A stretch of DNA of 64,000 nt from Alkalibacterium sp034520745 (GTDB taxonomy: Bacteria; Bacillota; Bacilli; Lactobacillales; Carnobacteriaceae_A). The notes beneath the pieces were generated by a model, which had not been told where the DNA came from, searched no databases, and was given only the letters and a program-made list of their open reading frames with translations. A program made the position numbers and the translations under genes. This document shows, one piece after another, positions 48,642 through 58,057 of this stretch (positions are counted from its first letter, which is position 1; each line of letters opens with the position of its first letter). The stretch covers positions 77,372-141,371 of the forward strand of contig JAXHNF010000011.1 in assembly GCA_034520745.1 (NCBI GenBank). The letters are read 5' to 3'.

Positions 48642-49624
48642 TTACTCGAATTCTTTTTCAAAAGTTTTCGTGCTTCTCACGGTATCGATGTGACGGACTT
48701 CATTTTCAATGATCGCGCGCCGGGCTTCCAGAAACGGTGGCAGTGACAGTTCTCACCAAGCGTTTCGTAAGGCTCGTCTTCCATGAATCCCGGACCATCT
48801 GTCGCTAATTCAATTAACATGCCGTGCGTGATGCGGGCATAAAGCGATTCAAAGTAGAAGCGGTCCACATGCCCCGAATTAGGCAGCTTGACGGCCTGAT
48901 ACCGCTCAAGCCAATTGTCCAGATCACTCTGTCATCCACTCGGAACGCCATATGATGGACGGTGCCGTAGCCCTGAACGTGGTGGGAAAGCTCTTTGTTA
49001 TGTTCGACTACAACCTCGGCCCCATTGCCCCCTTCACCCATTTCGAATAGGTAGTACTCATTTTCAGTATCGATGTGCTTCATTTCATAGACCTGCTCCA
49101 GAACAGACTGGATATACTCCAGATCATGGTAGCGCAGGAACATGCGGCCGAGCCCAGATATCGCAAACTCTAAAGGAATCGGTCCATCCTGCCAGGGTGT
49201 TCCTGCTTCAACCCCTGTATTGTTTTCATCGGAAATCAGCTGATCAGGACTGCTCGTCAAAGTCGACAAACGGCAGGACTTTCTTGCCGAACTGGGTCTG
49301 GATCCCTTCGTGTTCGACCTCTAAGCGGTCAAAACGCTTGACCCAGTAGTCCAGCGCACGTCGGTTGGGACTCTGGAGCTGGTCCGTGCGATCTCATCGT
49401 TGCCGTGCTGTCCTTTTGAGATTCCCGGGAAGTCAAAGAAGGTCATGTCTGTTCCGGCACTGCCTTTGTCATCCGCAAAGAATAAATGATAGGTTTGAAT
49501 ATCGTCCTGGTTCACGGTTTTCTTGACAAGACGTATACCCCAAGACATGGGTGAAGAAGTCGTAGATTTTTTCAGCACTGCTCGTGATGGCCGTGACGTG
49601 GTGGATCCCTTTCAATTGTTTCAT
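48642..49624 (-). CDS. Ring-cleaving dioxygenase (MhqA/MhqO-type VOC protein)
   Basis: About 320 residues with two VOC modules: MKQLKGIHHVTAITSSAEKI with the first metal His, RLVKKTVNQDDIQTYHLFFADDKG, TFFDFPGISKGQHG, then YGTVHHMAFRVDD with the second-module His and RFYFESLYARITHGMLIELATDGPG with the Glu region. Frameshifts are near 49530, 49360, 49260, 48950 and 48740. Members open hydroquinones and catechols and defend against quinone stress. AGGAGGACATCAATC precedes the ATG, and an MhqR-like palindrome lies at its promoter. Confidence 0.82.
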
Positions 49625-49657
49625 GATTGATGTCCTCCTGTTAGTTAAATCCATAAG

Positions 49658-49715
49658 CGAAAATATATTTTCGAATTCGAGTATAATTATAACGTAAGCT
49701 ATATAATAAGTCGAA
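49658..49715 (-). promoter_or_regulatory. Promoter and MhqR-like operator of the dioxygenase gene
   Basis: TTCGAC (49710-49715) and TATAAT (49686-49691) on the minus strand, 18 bp apart. Directly downstream are the palindromes CGAATTCG (49672-49679), flanked much like the MarR-type MhqR box of Bacillus subtilis, and CGAAAATATATTTTCG (49658-49673). Quinone-responsive derepression is inferred. Confidence 0.6.
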
Positions 49716-49803
49716 CAGGTCCCGTTTAGCGCTTTGTTTACCACTGTCTGATTTAAACTAAAAGAAAATAAAAGCAGGCATGTCATAGTTCTTTCCGCAC
49801 ATC

Positions 49804-50619
49804 TTACGCTTCATCGTTCCTGGGTCTGCTGAACATTCTTGAATTCTTATAATGGCATTCTTTCATACCTTCAAAAAACATGTATTTCCCTCGGCACGCC
49901 TCCTCCAACCGTTTGCTGTTCTGGGTCAGCTGTTCAAGGTCAGAGTCCGAAAAAGCAAGTCTGTTTTCCATTCTCTCATCTTGATCACTGGTGACATTTC
50001 CGGTGTCCGGGAACCAGATAACTTATGGAAGTACCGCTTTAGAATTTGAAAGAGGCTTTTCTCGTTGTCTTTTTATAATCCTTGTAGCTGGTTGTGATAA
50101 ATGGAAATTCGACATCTGACAAGTAATCCCCGAAAGAAAAATGCCGTCCGGTTCGATCGATCGTATACAATCCGTCCTCCGTGTGGCCGGGCGCCAGATA
50201 AAACGTAAGCATCAACTCTCCCAGCTGAAGTGTTTCACCGTCTTTTGAAATCACTGTATCGACAGCGGGATAAGTTGGGGTATAGGCTCTTTCCAGGTAA
50301 TATGTCTGGTCAAAGTCCCGAATCTCCTGTATGATTTTAGCTTTATCCCGATTTTCCTGAAACGCCTTTGATGCAATGACGGTCGCTTCCGGAATGCTCC
50401 CGAACCGATGATATGGTCAAAATCACTGTGCGTATAAATGATGTAAAGTTTTCGACCTGCCTATATATCGTCGATAAAATGTCTGATTTCATCAATTTCA
50501 TCCGGCAGCCACGTCGGATCCGTCAAGATAACAGCATCCTTTGATCTAATGACCGCAGCGTTCGTTTTAAATAGGGCGCTCTGAAAAACGGTCAGATGGT
50601 TTTTCTCAAATCGGGTCAT
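49804..50619 (-). CDS. MBL-fold metallo-hydrolase
   Basis: About 270 residues: a start like MTRFEKNHLTVFQSALFK, DAVILTDPTWLPDEID, the metal motif YTHSDFDHIIGSG (HxxxDH form, first position Ser rather than His), LAPGHTEDGLYTI with the third His, and FGDYLSDVEFP. Frameshifts lie near 50470, 50410 and 50045. AGGAGGAGATGACG precedes the ATG. This form is shared by small hydrolases and lactonase-like proteins. The substrate is unknown. Confidence 0.7.
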
Positions 50620-50673
50620 CGTCATCTCCTCCTATCTTACTATGTATCTATTGTATGCCAAATGCGATGCAAA

Positions 50674-50723
50674 ACCAGTTCCTTAACACTGAGACTTGTC
50701 AGATCTAACGTTAAGGGACTGGT
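50674..50723 (-). terminator. Terminator of the cadA operon
   Basis: 14-bp stem with one G-U pair (50674-50687 with 50710-50723) and TTTT on the minus strand, 13 bp after the cadA stop. Confidence 0.7.
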
Positions 50724-50735
50724 CATACATTTGTG

Positions 50736-52835
50736 CTACTTACTTTTCACTCGCATCAGACGCATGCTGTTCAATGACACAATTAAAGTCGCACCCAGAT
50801 CTGACAAGATAGCGAGCCACAAGGTCAGCCAGCCCGGTACGACGAGCAGCAGGGCGACCAGTTTGATGAGTATGGCAAAGGTTATATTTGCTTTAATGAT
50901 ACGCAGTGTTTTTCTGCTTAATTTGATCAGGAATGGCAGTTTCTTCAGATCATCCCCCATCAAAGCGATATCAGCAGTTTCCAGGGCCGTATCTGTCCCC
51001 GCACTTCCCATCGCGATCCCCACGGAAGATGCCGCTAGGGCCGGTGCATCATTCACACCATCTCCGACCATGGCCACCCGTCCCACTTTTTCGACCAGGC
51101 GTTTGACTTCAGTCAGTTTTTTCTCCGGCATGCATTCGGTATAGACCTCGCTCACCCCGACTTGTTCGGCGATGGCTCTGCCTGTCCGGTCGTTATCCCC
51201 AGTCAGCATGACCGACTTGGAAATGCCTAAATCATGCAGCTCACCGATAACCGCTTTGGCGTCTTCACGCAGGGTGTCTGCGATGGCATACAGACTGACG
51301 ACAGCCTCATTTCTTTTAGCCAGCACCACGGTCTTCCCGTTTTCCTGAAGCGCTTGAATGGTTGCTTTCATTGCCATGTCCAAGTTGTTTTCAAATAAAG
51401 CGGGACTGCCGACTGTCCAGGTGTCCTTATCGATTTTAGCTTCGATTCCCAGACCCGTCAGCGACTTGAACTGTTCGATTTTGACTGTGTCATCCCCTTC
51501 TTTTTTCAACCCATTGACCAAGGCTTGAGCTAAGGGATGCTGAGAGTATGCTTCTAAGGCAGCGACATAGTGATCAACAGATTCTTCAGTGAATGACTGC
51601 TTGTCCGTCAAAACCGGCTGGCCTTTTGTCAAGGTCCCCGTTTTATCAAACGCAATGGCTTTGATTCGGCCGATCTGTTCCAGATAGATTCCGCCTTTAA
51701 TCAGTACCCCTTGCTTCGCGCCGTTACCGATCGCACTGACAATGGAAATCGGTGTGGAGATAACCAGTGCACACGGACAGCCCACGACGAGAACGGCCAG
51801 TCCCTGGTACACCCAGTCGCTCCATGACTGACCCAAAAACAGTGGCGGCACAGTAGCGACCAGCAGGGCGAGTGCCATGATAGCCGGCGTATAATACTTG
51901 GCGAAAGTATCAACAAAGGCTTGAGCGGGCGCTCTTTCTCCCTGCGCTTCTTCAACAAGGTGAATAATATTGGCCAGTGTGCTGTCTTTGACGTGCCTGG
52001 TCACACGTACTTCAAGGTAGCCTTCTTCATTCAACGTGCCGGCAAAAACGTTGTCTTCTGTACTTTTTTCTACCGGAACAGATTCACCGGTGATCGCCGC
52101 CTGATTGACAGTGGAATGTCCCTTCACGACCACTCCGTCCATAGCGATCTTCTCCCCCGGTTTCAAAATCAGTGTATCGTCTATTTGGACGTGTTCGACC
52201 GGAAGGCTTATTTCTTCGCCATCTCTCCTGATCCGTGCTTCTTTCGGCGTCCCTTCCATAAGTGAGGTGATGGATTTTCGCGCCCGGTCCATGGAAAAAC
52301 TTTCCAGCTCTTCACTGATGGCAAAAAGGATGACGACGACAGCGACTTCCAGCCACTCACCAATGAGCGCACCGCCGATCACGGCAATCGTCATCAACGT
52401 TTTCATGTCAAAAACCAGTTCGGTCAAATTCTTCAGTCCGTTTTTCAGTAAATCCAAACCGCTTAAAAAGATAGAAAAAGCCAGCAAAGATGGTCGTAAT
52501 GAAATGATTCTCACTCAATATAAAAGATGACAGGATACTCAGCAGAACGACCCCGACGGCCACGATGAGCTTCACATGCGTTTTATAGAAAGACGGCTGA
52601 CCGGCCACTTCTTTTTTCTCTTCACCTTCTGGAATGATTTTTAAGTTCTCAAAGGCACCCGCTTTTTCCAGTTCCTGAATCGTGGCTTCTCCGGACAGAG
52701 ACAGCTTCGATGCCCCGAAATTCACTTTGGCCTCTTTGACATTAGGCAAGTCGCTGACATTCTTTTCAAAACGCCCGGCACAGTGGGCACATGAAAAGCC
52801 TTCAACGCGGTACTCTCTTTCTCATTTTCAGACAC
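50736..52835 (-). CDS. cadA: Heavy-metal (Cd/Zn/Pb-type) P1B ATPase
   Basis: About 700 residues. An N-terminal HMA domain (EGFSCAHCAGRFEKNV) with CxxC, then the transport motif VVGCPCALVIS, phosphorylation site AFDKTGTLT, SQHPLA in the nucleotide domain, GDGVNDAPALA and two last helices with LWLAILSDLGATLIVSLNSMRL. The CPC motif and N-domain fit the Cd/Zn/Pb subgroup. Frameshifts occur near 52790 and 52455. A GTG start at 52835 overlaps the cadC stop by 8 bp and follows AGAGGTGAACAGTC. It pumps toxic divalent metals out of the cell. Confidence 0.92.
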
Positions 52836-53190
52836 GACTGTTCACCTCTTTGCTGTGTACCATTCCGATCGAAAGGAGCGTTTTTACATGTTCATCTTCT
52901 AAAGAATAATAAACCTGTTTGCCTTCCTGATGGCTTTTTGCCAGTCCTTGCTTACGCAGATAGCGCAAGTGATGGGAGGCAGTTGCTGTAGATGCACCAA
53001 GGATATCAGCCATGTCACAGACGCAAAGTTTCTCCTCTTGAGTCAGAGCAAAGGCCACTTTCAGCCGCGTCTCATCTCCCAGGGCTTTAAACAAGTCAGC
53101 AGTGGTCTTGATTGGTTCCTGTTTGACGACCTCGCTGACTCTATATACAGTTTCCGGATGGAAGCATGACGTGTCACACGACTGATCCAT
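52828..53190 (-). CDS. cadC: ArsR/SmtB-family metal sensor repressor (CadC-like)
   Basis: Intact 120-residue winged helix regulator with the CadC metal-site features: N-terminal Cys pair (CDTSCFH), KLCVCDMADILGAST (the alpha3N site Cys-x-Cys) and the DNA-reading helix TATASHHLRYLRKQGLAK. The start at 53190 has only a weak ribosome binding site. A better one lies before an ATG at 53227, in another frame, so the N-terminus may be longer with an indel. It should repress cadCA until Cd, Pb or Zn binds. Confidence 0.88.
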   Translation of the reverse strand: MDQSCDTSCFHPETVYRVSEVVKQEPIKTTADLFKALGDETRLKVAFALTQEEKLCVCDMADILGASTATASHHLRYLRKQGLAKSHQEGKQVYYSLEDEHVKTLLSIGMVHSKEVNSRV

Positions 53191-53247
53191 CTGTACCGCT
53201 GGTTTCTTTCAATGATTTTTTCATAAGTAATACTCCTCTCTTTTGAC

Positions 53248-53279
53248 TTCATTCTAATGCTTGTTTGAATGAAAAGCAA
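53248..53279 (-). promoter_or_regulatory. cadCA promoter with ArsR-type operator
   Basis: TTGCTT (53274-53279) and TAGAAT (53251-53256) on the minus strand, 17 bp apart. The inverted repeat TTCATTC-N12-GAATGAA (53248-53273) covers the spacer and -10, as in known cadC and smtB operators. Confidence 0.75.
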
Positions 53280-53339
53280 TATTATAATTATAAAAGTTTA
53301 AATTATGTTTATTTATTCAATATAAGTTGTCCCATGCTC

Positions 53340-53600
53340 TCTTCGGCTTGTTGAAAGATAAAAGCAATATGAAAGTACCGAAGTTGCCCTCTCTTCGGTA
53401 CTTTGGGTTGTAAGACACTGCCTGAAACTGTCAAAGATGACCATCTTCAGCACTTCAAGAGAGCAATTCTCTAAACAGGTCGAAGGTCCCCCTTATTCGG
53501 TATGTTCTGAAACTAAATTTTCAAAGAACTTGTCGAATTTACAGCATCTTCGGCTAGTATACGAGAAACTGTGTCTCTGGGAAACGTACCGAACTTCTCC
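53340..53600. repeat. Degenerate tandem array of about five 52-bp units (array 3)
   Basis: Units begin with TCTTCGG or close variants at 53340, 53392, 53444, 53494 and 53547, and each carries a second conserved block about 30 bp later (GAAAGTACCGAAG, GAAACTGTCAAAG, GAACTTGTCGAA, GAAACGTACCGAAC). A 12-bp inverted repeat AAAGTACCGAAG/CTTCGGTACTTT (53372-53404) spans units 1 and 2. It is non-coding and sits between cadC and the glycosyltransferase gene. Confidence 0.7.
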
Positions 53601-53623
53601 ATAGAACGACAAAACGAGGGGCG

Positions 53624-53690
53624 CTCACGATACGGATCGTGAGTGTTCTTCTTTGGTCTGTAAAAAAGGAGCTGGACGTTTCCAGCTCCT
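53624..53690. terminator. Hairpins after array 3; bidirectional terminator
   Basis: CTCACGAT-ACGG-ATCGTGAG (53624-53643) is followed by AGGAGCTGGA-CGTT-TCCAGCTCCT (53667-53690) with T-runs on both strands. The second is a good terminator for the minus-strand exopolysaccharide operon, 108 bp after its last stop. Confidence 0.65.
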
Positions 53691-53797
53691 ACTTTTTTTA
53701 TGAAAAAACATGACCTAGAATTCATTCGGTGAACTCTGATGACCTAGCTTTGCGATTATCTTTCTATACTAATCAAGAAGGCCCACGCTATCTCGTC

Positions 53798-55253
53798 TCA
53801 GTTGTATTCACCGGATTCACTCTCTTCCGGACTGAATTTGGTCCGTGACATTTCTGCCCCAGCTTTTATCACTGCGTTTGTAGCACAATGAACGCTATGA
53901 ACCGCCACCAGAACGGTTCAATTGCCGGTAACCGAAATTTTCCAGCACGCTGTAGCCTATCTCGGCGCCATAAAATCTATTAGATTGCCCGGAGTACTTC
54001 GTCGAAGTTGTACTCGTCCAGCAAAATGGCACTGCTTGATAAAAAGATGCCGTACAAGACCGAGACAGTAAGAAACAGTAGAAAGAATTCAAAGTTGATA
54101 ATGCCAAGCCAGAAGGACAGGATAAAGGAAATATAACCTAAAACTCTCGATAACAGCCCCCAGCATTTCCACAAAGAAATAATAGGGCATGGCAAGGAGA
54201 CCGACCGTCCCATACTTCGGATTAAATAGCATTTTCAAGTGATTCAGCAAGCTGTCCATCAGACCTTTATGCCAGCGTATGCGCTGACTTTTTAAAGATC
54301 TGATGTCTTCGGGCACTTGCGTCCAGCACACCGGATCGGGGACATGCAACGACTTTATAGTCTTCTTTGTTTTTCCGCATGAGACGGTGGATTTTGACGA
54401 CCAGTTCCATATCTTCACCGATCGTATCATCGGTATACCGCCGGCTTCGATGACCACCCGTTTATTGAAAACGCCAAATGCGCCTGAAACGATCAGCGAG
54501 AGCGTTCGACCGGCTCAAACCTAACCGTCCGAACAGAAAAGCTCTTAAGTACTCGACCGTCTGAAAACGTACCAGACTTTTCGTGCTTATCTTCACGGAC
54601 TCTATGAATCCTTTTTCGACCACACAGTCATTGACTGGCCGAACAATGCCGCCAGAAACGATGACTTTTCGGATCTTGACGAAAGGCCTGATCACCTTGG
54701 TCGGGGAGTTTCTTTCTATGATCGAATCGGCATCGATCGATGTGATGATCGGATATTTGGCAACATTGATTCCGGCATTCAGAGCATCCGCTTTCCGCCG
54801 TTTTCTTTGTCGATCACAATGATATTCTCGAACATGGACGACAGATAGATGCCCTTCGACTTCCTGCGTGCTGATTTCTTTTTTATATGGCATCGCTATC
54901 TTTGTCATCTGGAATTCTTCCAGCAGCCGGTTCAGCGTTTCATCTTTCGATCCGTCATTGACAATGATCAGCTGGAACTCGCTGTATTCCGATTCAGTAA
55001 AGCCTTGACGTTTTCAGTGATCGTTTCGGCCTCGTTAACGCAGGGAACGATGATGGATAATGGCGGCGTATAGACTCGACATGACCATATCTTCATACGA
55101 CCAGTACTTGTTCTTCTGACGGTCGATGTAAAGGGCGCGGATCGATGCAAGAAACAGCAGAGTATAAACGGCATTGACGAAAATCACATAATAAAGTACA
55201 AAATAATTAAAGTGTTCTATAAGTGTAGCTGATAAAGCTGCAAATCCATTCAT
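53798..55253 (-). CDS. Membrane-bound processive glycosyltransferase family 2
   Basis: About 480 residues. An N-terminal membrane segment (FVLYYVIFVNAVYTLLFLASIRAL), then the GT-A domain: PPLSIIVPCVNEAETITENV, KADALNAGINVAKYPIITSIDADS (DxD), SGGIVRPVN, GEDMELVVKIHRLMR and the processivity motif LKSQRIRWHKGLMDSL (QxxRW type). Several C-terminal membrane helices follow (FILSFWLGIINFEFFLLFLTVSVLYGIF) and ENFGYRQLN. At least six indels break it. The architecture matches synthases of cellulose-like glucans, hyaluronan or poly-GlcNAc. Its start overlaps the HEAT gene stop by 4 bp. The product sugar is unknown. Confidence 0.8.
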
Positions 55254-56296
55254 AAGTACAGCGCCTCTCTCTGCAGGACGGCTTCTGCCGCGTCGCTGGC
55301 GTAAGGATCATCCGATTCCAATAGATCCATCAGGGCATTCTGTCCCTTTTCGTCATGAGCAAGCAAGGCTTCTGCCGCATTCCGGCGGACAAGCCAGTTT
55401 GGGTCCCGGATGAGTTGCTTCAGGATGGTGATTGCCTGCTCATGGTGGACTTTGCTGGAGCTCAGCCAGAACGCCCTCACTTCCCACTGCGAGTCTTCTT
55501 TCAGTGACATGATCCGGGTCAAATACTGAGCTTCGCCGATATTGCCAAGGGTGTGCCCCGCTTTTAATGCGGCGATCCTCAGCTCTTTGCGGATGAAGGA
55601 TCATCGCTTTGATCCATTTGACACTTTCTTCATACTGCCTTTTCGCAAGCTCTTCCAGGGCAATGACCTGCAGGAATCTTTTTCCGGACCGCATCGATTC
55701 TTCCAGTATACTGCTGATATCTTCTTCAACCAGTTCTAAAAGGGACTGCACATTCCGTTTTGTTATACGGTCCTCTTTAGCCGCTTCTTCCAGTATCTCT
55801 CTTAAGTACGAAGCGTCACCTATTTTGAGCAGACTTCTGGCTGTGACATAAAACAGTTCACGGTCAGCTGTCTGCAGCTTCATGAGCAAGAGCGGTGAGA
55901 GATCACTCAGCTCAAACTCACCGGCCAGATAGGTTCCCGTTTTGTTTTTCCAGGATTGCTGCTGGAAAGATAGCGTTACTTGCTTCTAAGTGGATCGCTC
56001 TTTTTCCCTGCTTTTTCCAACAGGATCGTTTGTTTTTTCCCGGAAATAAAGGAGTTATAATCTATGATCAGTGCCTGCAGCACCCTTTTCTCCAAGTAGG
56101 TTTTCGGAGTGATCGTCAGCTGACTCTCTTCATCCGTAACAAACTGCAGAAAGTCTGCTTCATATCCTTTTCTGATGTTTGCTTTCTTTCTGTTTACCGC
56201 ATTTCTTGCCGCTTTCCTGATGAGCAGGAACAGAAAGATCCCGGCGTTGAGGACAAGCAAAATAGTTACGGTCAGCCATATATACTCTGTTTCCAT
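55250..56296 (-). CDS. Membrane-anchored HEAT-repeat protein
   Basis: About 345 residues: an N-terminal membrane span (IWLTVTILLVLNAGIFLFLLI) with a basic cytoplasmic start (RKAARNAVNRKKANIRKG), then helical HEAT-like repeats such as LLKIGDASYLREILEEA, FLQVIALEELAKRQYEESVKWI and LIRDPNWLVRRNAAEALLAHDEKGQNALMDLLESDDPYASDAAEAVL. Frameshifts lie near 55970 and 55560. It sits between the diguanylate cyclase (14 bp) and the synthase (overlapping), which suggests a scaffold coupling the signal to the synthase at the membrane. That role is inferred. Confidence 0.75.
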
Positions 56297-56310
56297 CTCG
56301 TTTCCTACCT

Positions 56311-57958
56311 TTATGTCGTCATTATTTTTTTGATCTTATGTTCTAAAACATTTAGTGAAAATGGTTTTTTGAGAAATCATCCGCACCCAGTCTCAGGCTT
56401 TTCAGCATTGCGGGTTCATTCTGCTTTTCTGAAATCATGATGATTTTCATGTTTTCATTTCCGGGGCCTTCTTTGATTTTCTTTAAAACCTCCATGCCTG
56501 TCACTTTGGGGAGTACTAGATCCAGCAGCATCAGATCGTAAACGTGCCTATCCAGCTTGACCAGGGCTTCCTGACCATCTCTGGCATTATCAACGTCATA
56601 GCCTAAGTATCCAAGTCGGGTCTTGATGATATTTGTCAGCAAGGGCTCATCATCAACGACCAGTATCCTGTTTTTCGATTCATCGGTCGTTTCACTGTAC
56701 AGCAAAATCTGATTTTTACCCTTCTCCTTTCGCGACGTGTAATGCCTTGTCTGCTTTTTCCAGCGGGACGTCTTGGTTTGATCACTGTTAGTGTATTGCT
56801 GCTATACCCGAGCTGAACGTAACCGCAGCTTCGCTCTGGTTATCAGGTGTTCCGAATTTTTTCAGAAGAATATCCTGACTGATCTCAACAATGACTGATT
56901 TTGCCTCCTGTTCACCTTTTTCAGGGAATAAAACAAGAAATTCATCCCCGCCGAAGCGGAACACGTCCTCACCTTCACCAAGATGAGCGCTGATTATTTT
57001 CACAAAATCAATCAGAATATTATCGCCAGCTAGATGACCATACGTCTCGTTGACTTCTTCAAAATCATCAATGTCAATGAAGGCGACCGAGAAGACACCC
57101 CTGTTCTCCATAAGCTTTTGTCTTTCTTTTTCAAAACACTTGATAAAATATTTTCTGGTCGATGCATCAGTCGAGTTTATCTTTATGAGCCGGAGTCCCC
57201 TTTAGAACTGATCGTTTCACTTATCAGTTCTATCAATTTGTCTGAACCTGACGACTGCGGGTGATAGGTCACTTTATTGGATCCAGTTTTTTCACCAGCC
57301 TCGATGCCCTCCGTTAGTGTTTCCGTCAGCATGATCACCGGCACGTCACTTTTTAACTCTGTCGTTACTTTGTGCATGTCATACTCTGATCGCTCCGCCA
57401 TTTCCCTGTCCAGGATAGCCAAGTCGACTGGTTCGTTTCGTCATGTGATCAATGGCAGCTTCTGCGCTGCTTGTTATATACGACTTCGTATCCCTGATTT
57501 TTCAGCAGTTCTTCTAAAAAAGTCAGCTCAGCTGCATCATCGTTTGCGATGAGGATCTTTGCTGCTGATACGTCTTCCTTAATATCTGGTTCTAAAGATC
57601 CTGCAGGTATTTTCATCCTCAAATCACTCTTGCTCAGTTTCTGTTCGAACCTTTCGATAAATTTCCCCGTTCCTCTGACCAGCGCCGAAAGTGTTTTAGC
57701 GTCAATGGTCAAACGGTCTTTTTCGTTCAACAGGAGCTGTTCCATTTTCCGCGGCGGACGTGATGTCTGTCAGTTCAAGTTCATTTGAGGTGGTTTTCAG
57801 TTTCTGATAATACAGTAATACTTTTTCATAGTCTTCTTCTTTCTCATTTGTTAAGTAGGTTATGACGTTTGCCAGCTGCGGGTTTTCTTCCTTCTTTTCG
57901 GATCAAAAACTGCCGCTGGCTTTTTTTGAATAAGTTCTTCAGCTTTTTCTTTTTCATA
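56311..57958 (-). CDS. REC-GGDEF-REC diguanylate cyclase
   Basis: About 550 residues. The N-terminal 150 are helical (ANVITYLTNEKEEDYEKVLL). A receiver domain follows (KILIANDDAAELTFLEELLKNQG, phosphoacceptor in LAILDREM), then the GGDEF domain (VAFIDIDDFEEVNETYGHLAGDN, VFRFGGDEFLVLF), then a second receiver (ILVVDDEPLLTNIIKTRLG, MLLDLVLPKVTGMEV). The GGDEF active site is intact, while the usual RxxD inhibitory site before it reads GEGE. Frameshifts are near 57880, 57745, 57430, 57190, 56800, 56720 and 56370. AGGAGAGATAGT precedes the ATG. It should make c-di-GMP for the adjacent synthase; no kinase gene is nearby. Confidence 0.82.
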
Positions 57959-58057
57959 CTATCTCTCCTGGAAGTAGGTCAAGCCGATAAAACGGGCAGT
58001 CACTAAACACATTCTGGAAGTTCTCACTCTGGCTCAATCTGCTCATCTGCCTCCGCA

